Source of the DNA: Hymenobacter sublimis
GTDB taxonomy: Bacteria > Bacteroidota > Bacteroidia > Cytophagales > Hymenobacteraceae
DNA length: 64,000 nt
Direction: 5' to 3'
Assembly (NCBI RefSeq): GCF_023101345.1
Contig: NZ_CP095848.1
Location: 2,940,001 to 3,004,000, forward strand
Shown: positions 35,900-45,794 of the stretch, one piece after another
How positions within the stretch are numbered: position 1 is the stretch's first letter
Layout: every line of letters starts with the position of its first letter
The notes under the pieces: generated by a model
What the model saw: only the letters and a program-made list of their open reading frames with translations
Told to the model about the DNA's origin: nothing
The model's database searches: none
Made by a program: the position numbers and the translations under genes

Positions 35900-38809
35900 A
35901 TGCTTCCACTCCGACGCTTACTTGCGTTTCCGGCGCTCCTGTTCTCCAGCTTGGCCACCTATGGCCAGAACGCCCCCGTCACGGTGCAGGCCGAAGCCGG
36001 GACCGTGCGGGATGCCACAACTACCCCCGTAGCCCTTACCTTCTCGTCTGAAGCCGGAACCGGCTTTGTGCGGGTGGTCGGCGACTTTGTCACGCTTAAT
36101 GGCGTAACCCAAAGCCCCAACGCGGAAAACCGGGTCCTTTCGTACTCCGTGACGTTTCCGGGGGCCGGAACCTACGATTTATACGCCCGGGTGCGGGTTG
36201 GGTCGGGCGCTTTCAACGATGACAGCTACTACATCCCCAACTCCTTTGGCAGCCGCTCGGCCTTCGAAACCAGCCGCTGGGTGAATGCCAACGGCCTGGC
36301 CGGCGGAGGGTACACTACCGGCTCGGATATAGTCAACGGCGCGGGCACCGCCTCAACCACCAACGTTTGGAAGTGGGTGAGAATGTCGGCCTTCGGGGGC
36401 GGCAGCTTCACGGTGCCCGCCAGCAGCCTAACGCAAACTTTCGAAATTGGGAGCCGGGAAAATGGGCTCGATATTGACAAGTTTGTGTTTGGGGCGGCCG
36501 GGGTATTTTTTACGGTTAACAACCTTGATAACGGCCAACAGGGCTCGGTTACGCCTCCACCGCCGCCCTACACCCCGCCCGGCCCGCCAATAGCCACGGG
36601 CAAGCCCAAGTTCCTGGGCGGCGCGTACAGCAACGTCCAGAAAGTCAACTTCTCGAAGTACTGGAATCAGGTAGTATCAGAGAATGATGGAAAGTGGGGC
36701 AGCGTAGAAGCCACCCGCAACGTGATGAACTGGACGGGCCTGGATTCGGCCTACAACCAGGCCCGGCGGCAGAATATTCCATTCCGGATGCACGTGCTGG
36801 TATGGGGCAATCAGCAGCCAGCCTGGCTGGAGAATTTGCCCCCGGCCGAGCAGCTGGCGGAAATAAAGGAGTGGTTTGCGGCCGTAGCCCAGCGCTACCC
36901 CGACATTGCGTTTCTGGAGGTAGTGAACGAGCCCACCAACGACCCACCGCTCAAGCGCAACGCCACCGACCAAGGCAGCGGCAACTATATTGAAGCACTG
37001 GGCGGGAGCGGCGCTACCGGCTGGGACTGGGTGATTACCTCGTTTAAGCTGGCCCGCACGTATTTCCCGAATACGCAGCTGATGCTGAATGACTACAGCG
37101 TAGAAAACACGGCGACCAACGCCCAGCGCTACCTCGGCATTATTAATCTGCTGAAGCAGCAAAACCTGATTGATGTAATTGGCATTCAGGGGCACGCCTT
37201 TTCTACCCAGCCTATCTCCTCGGCTACCCTCACCAGCAACCTGAACCTGCTGGCTACTTCCGGCCTGCCCATCTACATCACGGAGCTCGATATTGATGGC
37301 CTGCAGGACCAGGTTCAGCTCACGGACTACCAGCGCATTTTTCCGCTGTTCTGGGAGCACCCGGCCGTGAAGGGTATTACGCTCTGGGGGTACCGACCCG
37401 GCCACTGGCGTACGGCCCAGGGCGCCTACCTAGCCTACGAAAACGGCGCCGAGCGCCCCGCCTTGAAATGGCTACGCGAGTACGTGCAGCAGACTCAATT
37501 GTCAACTATTACCACTGCCGCCTTGGCTTCTACCACGTTTTGCGCGGGTAGCAGCCTGAGCGTGCCCTTCACCGTGGCCGGCACCGTTACTCCGGGCCGC
37601 ACCTTCACGGCCCAGCTTTCCGACGCTTCCGGCAGCTTTGCTACCCCTACTCCCATTGGCGAGGTTACGGCTTCGGGAGCTGGCAGCTACTCGGTTGCCG
37701 CTACCCTGCCGCCCGCAGCAGCGCCTGGCACGCGCTACCGCATCCGGGTAGTTAGTGCGTCCCCCGTGGTACTCGGTAATGCCAATCACGCCAACCTAAC
37801 TATCAACGCCTTACCCACGGCCACGCTGAGCGGCTCAACGGCCATCTGCGCGGGTAGTAGCGCCACCCTAAGCGTGGCCCTGACGGGCACGGCTCCTTGG
37901 TCCCTGACGTATACCGATGGCACTACCCCGGTTACTGTTACGGGCATTACGGCTTCGCCCTACACGTTCTCGGTGAGCCCCGCCGGCACCAGCTCCTACT
38001 CCCTCACGGCTGTTGCGGATGCTTCCTGCACGGGCAGCTCGCTGGCGGGTGAAGCGGTGGTTACCGTAAATCCGCTGCCCACCCCCCGCCTGACCGTTAC
38101 CCCTGCCAACGAGGTGTACACGGGCAGCGTTCCGACTACCTTATACCTGGGCTATGGTCCGCAGAGCGTGACGCTTACGGCCTCGGGGGGCAGCAGCTAC
38201 CGCTGGAGCGGTCCGGAGGGGCTTAGCAGCACCACGGCCGCCGAACCAGTTTTCACGGCCAGCCAGCCGGGCGTGTACCGCTATGAGGTAACGGTGACCA
38301 ATGCGTTTGGCTGCTCCGCTACCAAGGAAGTAACGCTGACCGTGCTGGATGTACGCTGCAGCAACAATCCCAACTCCGGCAAGGTGCTGGTGTGCAAGAA
38401 TGGCAAGGTAATCTGCGTATCCGTGCAGGCGGTGCCTGCGCACGTCAACACGGAGAATACCAATGCCTTGGGCTCGTGCACGCCTGACGAGGTCAGCAGC
38501 TCCGCTAGCCAGATGTCTGCCGATACGCGGGCAAGTCTGAACGGCCCCGGCCAGCTGTTTGAAGCCTACCCGAACCCCTTCACGGAACGCACGGTGTTGC
38601 ATTTCCGCTCCGCCGAATCGGGCCAGGTACAGGTGCAAGTCTACAACCAGGTTGGGCAGTTGGTGGCTACCCTGTTTACGGGCCCAACTCAGGCCGGCCA
38701 GGAGTACACGGCCACCCTGGAAGGCCACGGCCTGCCGGAAGGCATCTATACCTGCCGCCTGCTCACAAACGGACGCATCGAAACCAAGCGCCTGGTACTG
38801 GTGAAGTAA
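35900..38809 (+). CDS. GH10 endo-1,4-beta-xylanase with T9SS sorting domain
   Basis: 969 residues. Signal peptide to about residue 24, a carbohydrate-binding-like beta domain (25-190), then a GH10 catalytic barrel (about 215-525): [12 protein letters not shown] start, NDGKWGSVE, acid/base Glu344 in EVVNEP and nucleophile Glu462 in YITELDI. After it come about three Ig-like repeats rich in Thr/Ser (530-870) and a C-terminal T9SS sorting domain from [13 protein letters not shown] to LVLVK. Secreted to the cell surface to cut xylan. Starts considered: ATG 35900 (chosen for the signal peptide), ATG 35861 and GTG 35840. Confidence 0.92.
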   Translation: MLPLRRLLAFPALLFSSLATYGQNAPVTVQAEAGTVRDATTTPVALTFSSEAGTGFVRVVGDFVTLNGVTQSPNAENRVLSYSVTFPGAGTYDLYARVRVGSGAFNDDSYYIPNSFGSRSAFETSRWVNANGLAGGGYTTGSDIVNGAGTASTTNVWKWVRMSAFGGGSFTVPASSLTQTFEIGSRENGLDIDKFVFGAAGVFFTVNNLDNGQQGSVTPPPPPYTPPGPPIATGKPKFLGGAYSNVQKVNFSKYWNQVVSENDGKWGSVEATRNVMNWTGLDSAYNQARRQNIPFRMHVLVWGNQQPAWLENLPPAEQLAEIKEWFAAVAQRYPDIAFLEVVNEPTNDPPLKRNATDQGSGNYIEALGGSGATGWDWVITSFKLARTYFPNTQLMLNDYSVENTATNAQRYLGIINLLKQQNLIDVIGIQGHAFSTQPISSATLTSNLNLLATSGLPIYITELDIDGLQDQVQLTDYQRIFPLFWEHPAVKGITLWGYRPGHWRTAQGAYLAYENGAERPALKWLREYVQQTQLSTITTAALASTTFCAGSSLSVPFTVAGTVTPGRTFTAQLSDASGSFATPTPIGEVTASGAGSYSVAATLPPAAAPGTRYRIRVVSASPVVLGNANHANLTINALPTATLSGSTAICAGSSATLSVALTGTAPWSLTYTDGTTPVTVTGITASPYTFSVSPAGTSSYSLTAVADASCTGSSLAGEAVVTVNPLPTPRLTVTPANEVYTGSVPTTLYLGYGPQSVTLTASGGSSYRWSGPEGLSSTTAAEPVFTASQPGVYRYEVTVTNAFGCSATKEVTLTVLDVRCSNNPNSGKVLVCKNGKVICVSVQAVPAHVNTENTNALGSCTPDEVSSSASQMSADTRASLNGPGQLFEAYPNPFTERTVLHFRSAESGQVQVQVYNQVGQLVATLFTGPTQAGQEYTATLEGHGLPEGIYTCRLLTNGRIETKRLVLVK

Positions 38810-38839
38810 ACCACTAGTTTATTCAAGCAACACTTCTGA

Positions 38840-38870
38840 AAGAGCGGCTGAATCCAGCCGCTCTTTTTTA
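38840..38870 (+). terminator. Terminator after xylanase
   Basis: AAAGAGCGGCTG / CAGCCGCTCTTTTTT hairpin, 31 bases past the stop. Confidence 0.85.
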
Positions 38871-38986
38871 TGTACTGGCCTGAAAGGCGAAGTGCCGGCG
38901 CGGTGCCGCTGCCCTACGAGGCTCCTCCATCCTTGGCATTTCTCCTAAATTCGCAGTCTACCCCCACTTAACTGCTGCCCCTACCC

Positions 38987-41900
38987 TTGCCTCTTACCCG
39001 CTCACTCCCGTTTTTGTGGTTACTGTTAGCGCTGCTGGGCCCGCTCGACAGCTCGGCTCAGCGTCGCAAAAAGTCACCTGCACCTAAGCAAACCGCCACT
39101 ACCTCTGGCCGCAGCTCGTCTGCCAAGGCCCCCACGGCGGCCAGTAAGGCGGCGCAGCTGAGAAAACCTACCCCCGCCAAAAGCCGCAACCAGCCGGTGC
39201 CCTTTGCCGGCCAGCTGGGCCAGTCCAGGTGGGTTGACTCGGTGATGAAAACCCTCACGCCCGACCAGCGGGTAGCCCAGTTGTTCATGGTGGCGGCCTA
39301 CTCCAACCGCAAGCGCATTGATGAGGACTCTATTTCGGCCCTGATTCAGCAGTATGGCATTGGAGGCCTCATCTTCTTCCAGGGCGGACCGATACGCCAG
39401 AGCAAGCTCCTGAACCGCTACCAGAGCCAGAGCAAAGTGCCCCTGCTGGTAGCCATGGATGCCGAATGGGGCGTGGGCATGCGCCTGGACAGCGTGCAGC
39501 GCTTTCCCTACCAGATGAGCATGGGCGGCCTTCGCGAAAACCAGCTGGTGTATGATATGGGCACCGAGGTAGCGGCCCAGTTCAAGCGCCTGGGCATGCA
39601 CGTCAACTTCGCGCCAGTAGTCGATGTAAACAACAACGCCCAGAACCCCGTCATCGGCTACCGCAGCTGGGGCGAAAACCGGGAAGGCGTCACGGAGAAA
39701 AGCTACCTCTACATGAAGGGCATGCAAGACGCGGGCGTGCTGGCCGTAGCCAAGCACTTTCCCGGCCACGGCGACACTGACACCGATTCGCACCTGGCCC
39801 TACCCCTGCTCCGCATCGACAAGAAGCGCATTGATACCCTGGAGCTGTACCCCTTCAAAAGCCTGATTAAGCGCGGCATTGGGGGCATGATGGTGGCTCA
39901 CCTTAACATTCCAGCCCTCGATACGACGGGCCTGCCTTCTACCCTCTCCAAGCCCATCATCCAGGGCCTGTTGCAACAGAAGCTGGGCTTCGAGGGCATC
40001 ATCTTCACCGACGCCATGAACATGAAGGGCGTCATCTCGAAGTATCCGCCCGGCGACGCCGACCTGCGCGCCCTGCTGGCCGGCAACGACATTCTGGAGT
40101 TTTCGAAGAACATTCCGCTGGCCCTGAAGATGGTGCGCGAAGCCATCAACAAAGGCCTACTCAGCCAGGCCGACTTGGATGCCCGCTGCCGCAAGGTGCT
40201 GGCCCTGAAGGAGTGGGCCGGCCTGAACAGGTACCGTCCCATTGACCTGCGCAACCTTACAGCCGACCTGAACACGCCCCACGCCCAGTACCTGAGCCAG
40301 CGCCTCACGGAGCTGAGCGTGACGGTGCTCCGCAACCAGAAGAGCCTGCTACCCCTGCAACGCCTCGACACGCTGCGCTTGGCTACCCTCACCATCGGTA
40401 CCAAGGATACCACCGACTTCCAGCGCATGGCGGCCGACTACGCCCCGGTGCGCCACTTCTGGCTGCCCGCCGCCCCTAGCATGGATGAGCTGACGCGCAT
40501 GCGCGAAACCCTGAAACCCTACAACCTGGTGCTGGTGGGCCTGAACAACCTGGGCCGCCTACCCGCTACCAACTTTGGGGTAGCGCCCGAAACCAACGTG
40601 CTGCTGCGGGAGCTGGGCGGCAAGGGTCAGAAGCTGGTCGTGACGGTGTTTGGCTCGGCGTACGCCGTGGCAAAAGTCCGGGACCTGGACCGCGCCGACG
40701 CGGTGGTGCTGGCCTACCAGGAAAGCAAAAACGCCCAGGACGTAGCCGCCGAGGTTATTTTCGGGGGCATATCGGCCAGCGGCAAGCTACCCGTCACGGT
40801 TTCCGACCGGTACCCATACGGGGCGGGGCTGGCTACCAAGGGCGGCATCCGGCTGCGCTACAGCTTCCCCGAGGCCGTGGGCATGAACAACAACCTGGAA
40901 GCCCGCGTGGACTCCATTATGAACGGAGCAGTAGCGGCCCGCGCCTTTCCCGGCGGCGAGGTAGTTATTGCCCGCCGCGGCGTAGTGGTGCTGCGCAAAA
41001 GCTACGGCACCCACTCCTACCCTGCCGCCGCGGGCCAAACGGCCCGCCCGGTTCGCAACACCGACCTCTACGACCTGGCCTCCGTGACCAAAGTATCGGC
41101 GGCGCTGCCGGCCCTGATGAAGCTCCAGGATGAAGGCAAATTCAACCCCGACATGACCCTGGGCCAACTGTTTCCGGAGTTCAAGGGCACCAACAAGGAA
41201 AGCCTGAAGCTGCGCGACGTACTCACGCACCAAGCGCGCCTGAAAGCCTGGATTCCGTTCTGGAAAGACTACACCAAGCCCCGCGGCCTGTTCAACTCCC
41301 TATTCGGCAAGAGTCCCGATGCCAAGGACGTTTCGGCCACCAGGCCCGCCGCAATGAGCCGCCGTTATTTCCGCCCCGATTCCTCGGCCCGCTTCCCGCT
41401 GCCGGCCGGCCCTAGCCTCTGGGCCCGCCAAGATTTCCCGGAGCGCATCACCAAAGCCATTGCCGAGTCGCCGCTGAATGAGAAGCCGGGCTACGTGTAT
41501 TCTGACTTGTCGTTTATCATGTACCCGCGCTTCGTGAAGTCGGCTTCGGGCAAGACCATTGACCAGTTCGTGACGGACGAAATCTACCGGCCCCTGGGCG
41601 CCACTACCCTGGGCTACAACCCTACCCGACGCTTTCCGCTCAGCCGCATCACGCCCACTGAGTACGACTCCCTGTTCCGCCACGCCCAGCTGCACGGGAC
41701 CGTGCACGACGAAGGCGCCGCCCTGCTGGGCGGCCTCTCGGGCCACGCGGGCCTGTTCGGCAACGCCAACGACCTGGCCAAAGTGGTGCAGCTCTACGCC
41801 TGGAATGGCCGCTACGGTGGGCAGCAGCTGCTTAAGCCGGAAACCTTGGCCGAGTACACCCGCTGCCAGTTTTGCCCCGACAACCGCCGCGCCCTTGGCT

Positions 41901-42172
41901 TCGATAGGCCCGCTGCTAATCCCACGGTGAATTCGGCCAGGAGTGTTTCTCAGCTCAGCTACGGCCACACGGGCTTCACGGGCACTTACTTCTGGGTTGA
42001 CCCCAAGGAGGAGCTGACGTGTATTGTGCTGACCAACCGCGTGAACCCCACCCGCCGCAACAATAAAATCACGGAGCTGAGCGTGCGGTCTGGAGTGCTG
42101 CAGGTGGCGCTGGAAAGCATTCAGCAGGCCCGGAAACAGGCCGTGGAAAGCACTGTGCCCCAGGAAAATTAA
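38987..42172 (+). CDS. GH3 beta-N-acetylhexosaminidase fused to serine hydrolase
   Basis: 1061 residues. Signal peptide, a basic low-complexity linker (26-70), then a NagZ-like GH3 domain: KHFPGHGDTDTDSH at 256-269 and the nucleophile Asp342 in FTDAMNMKG. After a GH3 C-terminal-like region (about 430-630), residues 640-1040 form a beta-lactamase/DD-peptidase-like domain with SxxK at Ser699 (SVTK), a YSD at YVYSDLSF and HTGFTG as the third motif. Fusion of a muropeptide hexosaminidase with a penicillin-recognising fold suggests peptidoglycan turnover. The start is TTG at 38987, as no ATG precedes the signal peptide. Confidence 0.9.
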   Translation: MPLTRSLPFLWLLLALLGPLDSSAQRRKKSPAPKQTATTSGRSSSAKAPTAASKAAQLRKPTPAKSRNQPVPFAGQLGQSRWVDSVMKTLTPDQRVAQLFMVAAYSNRKRIDEDSISALIQQYGIGGLIFFQGGPIRQSKLLNRYQSQSKVPLLVAMDAEWGVGMRLDSVQRFPYQMSMGGLRENQLVYDMGTEVAAQFKRLGMHVNFAPVVDVNNNAQNPVIGYRSWGENREGVTEKSYLYMKGMQDAGVLAVAKHFPGHGDTDTDSHLALPLLRIDKKRIDTLELYPFKSLIKRGIGGMMVAHLNIPALDTTGLPSTLSKPIIQGLLQQKLGFEGIIFTDAMNMKGVISKYPPGDADLRALLAGNDILEFSKNIPLALKMVREAINKGLLSQADLDARCRKVLALKEWAGLNRYRPIDLRNLTADLNTPHAQYLSQRLTELSVTVLRNQKSLLPLQRLDTLRLATLTIGTKDTTDFQRMAADYAPVRHFWLPAAPSMDELTRMRETLKPYNLVLVGLNNLGRLPATNFGVAPETNVLLRELGGKGQKLVVTVFGSAYAVAKVRDLDRADAVVLAYQESKNAQDVAAEVIFGGISASGKLPVTVSDRYPYGAGLATKGGIRLRYSFPEAVGMNNNLEARVDSIMNGAVAARAFPGGEVVIARRGVVVLRKSYGTHSYPAAAGQTARPVRNTDLYDLASVTKVSAALPALMKLQDEGKFNPDMTLGQLFPEFKGTNKESLKLRDVLTHQARLKAWIPFWKDYTKPRGLFNSLFGKSPDAKDVSATRPAAMSRRYFRPDSSARFPLPAGPSLWARQDFPERITKAIAESPLNEKPGYVYSDLSFIMYPRFVKSASGKTIDQFVTDEIYRPLGATTLGYNPTRRFPLSRITPTEYDSLFRHAQLHGTVHDEGAALLGGLSGHAGLFGNANDLAKVVQLYAWNGRYGGQQLLKPETLAEYTRCQFCPDNRRALGFDRPAANPTVNSARSVSQLSYGHTGFTGTYFWVDPKEELTCIVLTNRVNPTRRNNKITELSVRSGVLQVALESIQQARKQAVESTVPQEN

Positions 42173-42188
42173 CCGAAGTCTACTACCT

Positions 42189-42227
42189 CAAAAAAGCCCC
42201 TGCTAAATCAGCTGGGGCTTTTTTTTG
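42189..42227 (+). terminator. Terminator after GH3 fusion gene
   Basis: AAAAAAGCCCC(T) / (A)GCTGGGGCTTTTTTTT hairpin with an eight-T run. The following 42228-42449 shows no gene. Confidence 0.85.
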
Positions 42228-42449
42228 CGCCGTGTTGAGCGTTACCAAGGCTAAGCACTGTCGCCCAAAAGCCCGTGAGCAGGCCCGGTACGCCTACCTA
42301 TTGAGGGCCAGCCTTACCTCCCTACTTCACTACCGAAACGGCGTCAATAACTAGTATGAGCGGCTTAAGAAAGGCAGTAAACACCGGAAGACTCGCGCCA
42401 ACGCCTTGGCTTTTGGGTACAACCCGAGCTGCGTTAATTCTTTAAGACA

Positions 42450-42481
42450 TTGTAAACAAGCGTTTTAGTTATCTACTTTTT
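42450..42481 (+). promoter_or_regulatory. Promoter of the 42493 lipoprotein gene
   Basis: TTG (42450-42452), 21-base spacer, TACTTTTT (42474-42481), one mismatch from TAnnTTTG. The ATG follows 11 bases later, giving a very short leader. Confidence 0.6.
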
Positions 42482-42492
42482 CTTACCTGCTC

Positions 42493-43407
42493 ATGTTCAA
42501 ACAACACATCAATGCCGCTGTACTGGCTGGCCTGCTGCTAGCCAGCAGCGCCACTACCTTCACCAGCTGCTCATCCAAGGACAAAAAAGAAGTATCGGAG
42601 CAAGGACAGCGGGCCTACGACAACCTGCAAGCCTACGTCAGCGAGGCCGAAACAAACCCCACGACTACCGTTCCCGATACATTCGCGGCTCGTTTGGCCG
42701 CCGCCCAGCAGTACAATGCCGAGTATGATACCACCCAGCAGGCAGAAATTCAGCGCCTGCAGGAGCGTTACAGCCGCGCCCAAAGTGGTAGCAGTGCTTC
42801 TGCCAGCGCCACGGCCAGCACCGACACAACTGGCGCCATGATGACCACGGAGTCGGCAACTACTACCTCGGTGGCGGCCACCTCAACTCCGGCAAACGAG
42901 GCCCCAGCCAAGCTCTACAAAGCCAGCAACCCCGCTACGGCCATGACGGCAGCCAACGCCCGCCAGACGTACGAGGCCTTCATTCAACGGGTGAAAGCCA
43001 ACGAGGACAAGTACGAAATTGGCGACTGGCGCGTAATTAATGCGGAGTGGCGCGCCATGGACAAGAAATACGACCAGATCAAGGACGAGGTCAGCACGAA
43101 AGACAAGGCTGAAATTTCCAAGGAAAAGCTGAAGTACGCGGCCTTTAAGTCGTACGACAAGACGGAGTCGCGGGTGTCGCAGGGCGGCGACGTAGTAACC
43201 GGCGACCTGGACGAGGCCAAGGCCAAAGGCGGGGGCGTAAAGGTGGGGCAGTCGGCTCGCAACGCCGGCTCCGACGCCGTTAGCATTGCCAAGGACGCCA
43301 AAGAAACCGGCAAGGACGTTGGCAAGGGAGCCGTGAAAGTAGGCAAGAAAGTAGGCGGCGCCGTGAAGGACGTATTCGACGGAAAAGACGAAAAGAAAGC
43401 GGAGTAG
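42493..43407 (+). CDS. Hypothetical lipoprotein with LEA-like C-terminus
   Basis: 304 residues. Lipobox TSC (Cys26). After a helical N-terminal part and a Ser/Thr/Ala linker (about 97-135), a helical domain with YEAFIQRVKANEDKYEIG follows (about 155-230). The tail is a lysine-rich repeat (AKDAKETGKDVGKGAVK, VGKKVGGAVKD) like LEA or hydrophilin proteins. Function unknown; desiccation or envelope-stress protection is only a guess. Has its own promoter and terminator. Confidence 0.7.
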   Translation: MFKQHINAAVLAGLLLASSATTFTSCSSKDKKEVSEQGQRAYDNLQAYVSEAETNPTTTVPDTFAARLAAAQQYNAEYDTTQQAEIQRLQERYSRAQSGSSASASATASTDTTGAMMTTESATTTSVAATSTPANEAPAKLYKASNPATAMTAANARQTYEAFIQRVKANEDKYEIGDWRVINAEWRAMDKKYDQIKDEVSTKDKAEISKEKLKYAAFKSYDKTESRVSQGGDVVTGDLDEAKAKGGGVKVGQSARNAGSDAVSIAKDAKETGKDVGKGAVKVGKKVGGAVKDVFDGKDEKKAE

Positions 43408-43434
43408 CACGTCGTGCCCCCACAGGAACGCAAC

Positions 43435-43468
43435 AGCCGGCTTCTGCACGCAGAAGCCGGCTTTTTTG
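43435..43468 (+). terminator. Terminator after the 42493 gene
   Basis: AGCCGGCTTCTGC / GCAGAAGCCGGCTTTTTT hairpin with T-run. Confidence 0.9.
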
Positions 43469-43475
43469 CAGGCAC

Positions 43476-43781
43476 TTGCCTACCACTTCTGCTTTCGCCA
43501 AGGTCCTAACCTATCCAACCCTGGCGCTCATTACGCTGGAAGGCAACCTGCGCGACGTGCTTGGGGAGCAAACCGGCGAAAGTCTGGCGAATTTTGCCCT
43601 GGGCCTGGCCGACCGGAACCAGCAGTCCATGCGCCTGACCTTACGCCTGAAGTCTAGTTCCGTAACCAGCGCTGGCCGCCGCATTTCGCCCAGTGGCTAT
43701 GTTACTGTTGACAAAGATTTTACCGCCTGGCAGGCGCTGAATGCCGTTAATTGGCGCAATTCTCTGCAGCAGCGCCCGTAA
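43476..43781 (+). CDS. Possible small protein or gene remnant
   Basis: 101 codons from a TTG at 43476, just past a terminator. Codon choice has the GC-rich third positions of real genes here, and the product looks protein-like (GNLRDVLGEQTGESLANFAL), but there is no ATG, no promoter room and no known family. It could be a fragment of a larger gene that has been lost. A strong hairpin follows at 43819. Confidence 0.35.
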   Translation: MPTTSAFAKVLTYPTLALITLEGNLRDVLGEQTGESLANFALGLADRNQQSMRLTLRLKSSSVTSAGRRISPSGYVTVDKDFTAWQALNAVNWRNSLQQRP

Positions 43782-43818
43782 GTTCTAGCAGGCGCTTTGC
43801 TGCACTACCTACGCTTGC

Positions 43819-43874
43819 AGCTTACGCGAAAAAAGCGCCCCACCAATTGGCGAGGCGCTTTCTTCGCGTAAGCT
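43819..43874. terminator. Terminator between convergent genes
   Basis: AGCTTACGCGAA(AA)AAGCGCC / GGCGCTTTCTTCGCGTAAGCT, arms of about 21 bases, upstream of the leftward membrane protein stop. Confidence 0.85.
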
Positions 43875-43950
43875 GGTACATACTACCGGGTGCAGATGAG
43901 CAGTACAACAAGCGGTGCGCTTGAACGGCCCGCGCATCTTACTGGCCCAA

Positions 43951-45009
43951 CTACGCTACCGGGGCTCCGGCTACAGCCAGGTCGTGCGGGACGCCCCGGC
44001 GCCCGCCAAATGCCGCGGCAGCAGCTCCCAGGCCCAGGCCCAGCGCAGCCAGCAATGCCGCTTTGGAAAGGCCTTCGGCGGCTTGGTCGCCGGTCTGGCG
44101 AGCTTTGGCTTCGGCTTGCACCTTGGCTTGGTCGAACTTGGCGCGGGCTTGCTGGGCGGTGCTAATCCAGTTATCCACAATCTGTTCCGACTCCGCGCGG
44201 CTCTTACCCGTGCGGCGCATTACCACGTTTACCGCAGCGTCGCGGTCGGCGGCATTGCCGATATTTTCGGCCCGGCTGGTGAGGCGGTCAATTACGTCGT
44301 CGAAGTTATCATCGGCACCCTGGGGGTTCTGAGCACTCTGCGAGGCTTCTGATTGTACTTCCTGGCCCGCGGCCTTGGCTTCCCGCTCCAGTCTATCGGG
44401 GTTCAGTTCCGATTTGCCGGTCTGACGGAGCAGCAAACGAGCTTCGCGCTTCAAGTCGCTTACGTCAATGCCGCGCTGTTGCAGCTCGTCCTTAATGGCC
44501 TCGCCGGCCTCGGGTGCCACGGCCGCAATACCGCGCCCAGCCCCAGTCAGGGCCCGACCGGCCACGCCCGTCACCCCGCCAATAATACGTCCTACCGCCG
44601 TTGAAAGCAGATAAAACGTGAGTAGCGTAACCACCGACCAGGTAAGTAGGCCGTGCAGCAAGCCATCGATGGGACGTGGAATCCCGGCCAGCCGACTCGC
44701 TACCGTGGCACCCAAGTACAAGGAAACCAGCATGCTGACTACCCACCAGATGGCAGCGCCAATACCGATGCCCGCCATTGGATTCTGCTCCTCCAACGGA
44801 TCGACGGTGCCCAGGCCAATACCTAGCCCAAGCAGGCTCAATGCCAGTTGAATAACCAGAGCCAGCACGGCTCCGGCCAAGATGGCACCCCATGAAATAC
44901 GCTTTACCGCAGGCACTACGCCCGCTACCCCCGGACGCGCCGACAAAGGCGTATCGGTGTAAGTTGCAACCACGCGCTGGTGGTCTTGTGGATCAGTACT
45001 CGTTGCCAT
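43951..45009 (-). CDS. Hypothetical membrane protein
   Basis: 352 residues. Three or four membrane segments in the N-terminal half (ILAGAVLALVIQLALSLLG; AAIWWVVSMLVSLYLGA; GLLTWSVVTLLTFYLL), then a long soluble region with lysine/alanine-rich helices (AKFDQAKVQAEAKARQTG) and a short hydrophobic stretch (ALLAALGLGLGAAAAAFGG) near the end. No family I recognise with certainty. Charged Lys/Ala/Gln helices recall the neighbouring 42493 tail. Confidence 0.7.
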   Translation of the reverse strand: MATSTDPQDHQRVVATYTDTPLSARPGVAGVVPAVKRISWGAILAGAVLALVIQLALSLLGLGIGLGTVDPLEEQNPMAGIGIGAAIWWVVSMLVSLYLGATVASRLAGIPRPIDGLLHGLLTWSVVTLLTFYLLSTAVGRIIGGVTGVAGRALTGAGRGIAAVAPEAGEAIKDELQQRGIDVSDLKREARLLLRQTGKSELNPDRLEREAKAAGQEVQSEASQSAQNPQGADDNFDDVIDRLTSRAENIGNAADRDAAVNVVMRRTGKSRAESEQIVDNWISTAQQARAKFDQAKVQAEAKARQTGDQAAEGLSKAALLAALGLGLGAAAAAFGGRRGVPHDLAVAGAPVA

Positions 45010-45794
45010 AACATGTTTTGGTTTGTAGTAGCGGGGCTTAAGCCGCTACTTGTGTAGAGAAGGATATTCGCAGGTCGAACAGCCCTCTATACGTCTGGCA
45101 CTACCCTCAGTTTGACTTAAATACGAACTAATTGTATTTATCCAATTCAATTTCTTGAATCTTTGCTACTTCTAAGCATGCGGTGAAAAGGCGTCAGCGG
45201 CCTTTCTAGGGCATGCGGGGCGCGTTCAAGGCCTATTTATCCTTCTGAACTCCAGTAGTTCACGGTATAGTGCAGGCTTATGGCCGGTCTTCCAAACAAC
45301 GGGCTATAGGAAGCAGGCACTACATGCAAGAGCCAAGTAACTGAGCCTACATCAGTTATGTATAATTTTTCTCGTCGGCGCTTAAGCCCGTCAGTTAGGA
45401 TTTGCTTATCAAGTAGTCCAGAGGAACAGCACACTTGTTTACTGGCCTACCATCGCCCAGCTTAGGCTCTGCTTGTCTCACAGGTGGAATTCCCATCGTG
45501 GCGCATGTATCGTGGCTACCCTTCCCCCGCTTCATGCCTGCGCTGCACCTGTGTGAGGCATTACCCGAGGTAGGTAGTACACATGTGCTGCGCCATTCTG
45601 ACACCAAGTGGGTGTTTGGCGGGCTTGAAGCCAGCTCCCGGGTTTCTCGCGTGAGTCGGCAGGACAGCTCAGGATGTCTTCGCCGGTACTCGAACAAAAA
45701 ACCAGCCTTTACTTCCATAGCAGAAGTAAGAGCTGGTTCAATAGGATAGAGCAGGGGTAGCGGTGCCGCGCGCCGGGCGGATGGCGCCAGCAGC
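45010..45794. other. Unexplained 785-base region
   Basis: No convincing gene. Frames of about 104 codons on both strands overlap (plus 45435-45749; minus 45395-45718), so at most one is real. Composition and codon use differ from neighbouring genes (about 50% GC, arginine/serine-rich minus-strand product). Short GGCTTAAGCGCC-type and GTGTGAGGCATTACCCGAGGTAGG segments look structured. It could be a relic of a mobile element or a structured RNA; neither can be shown here. Confidence 0.3.

Noticed and set aside
43890-44352. Open frames opposite the membrane protein at 43951
   Set aside because: GC-rich antisense frames; the minus-strand protein has clear membrane segments and a good start.
45395-45749. 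Two overlapping frames on opposite strands in the unexplained region
   Set aside because: Neither has a recognisable start, signal or family, and composition is atypical; reported as one region instead.
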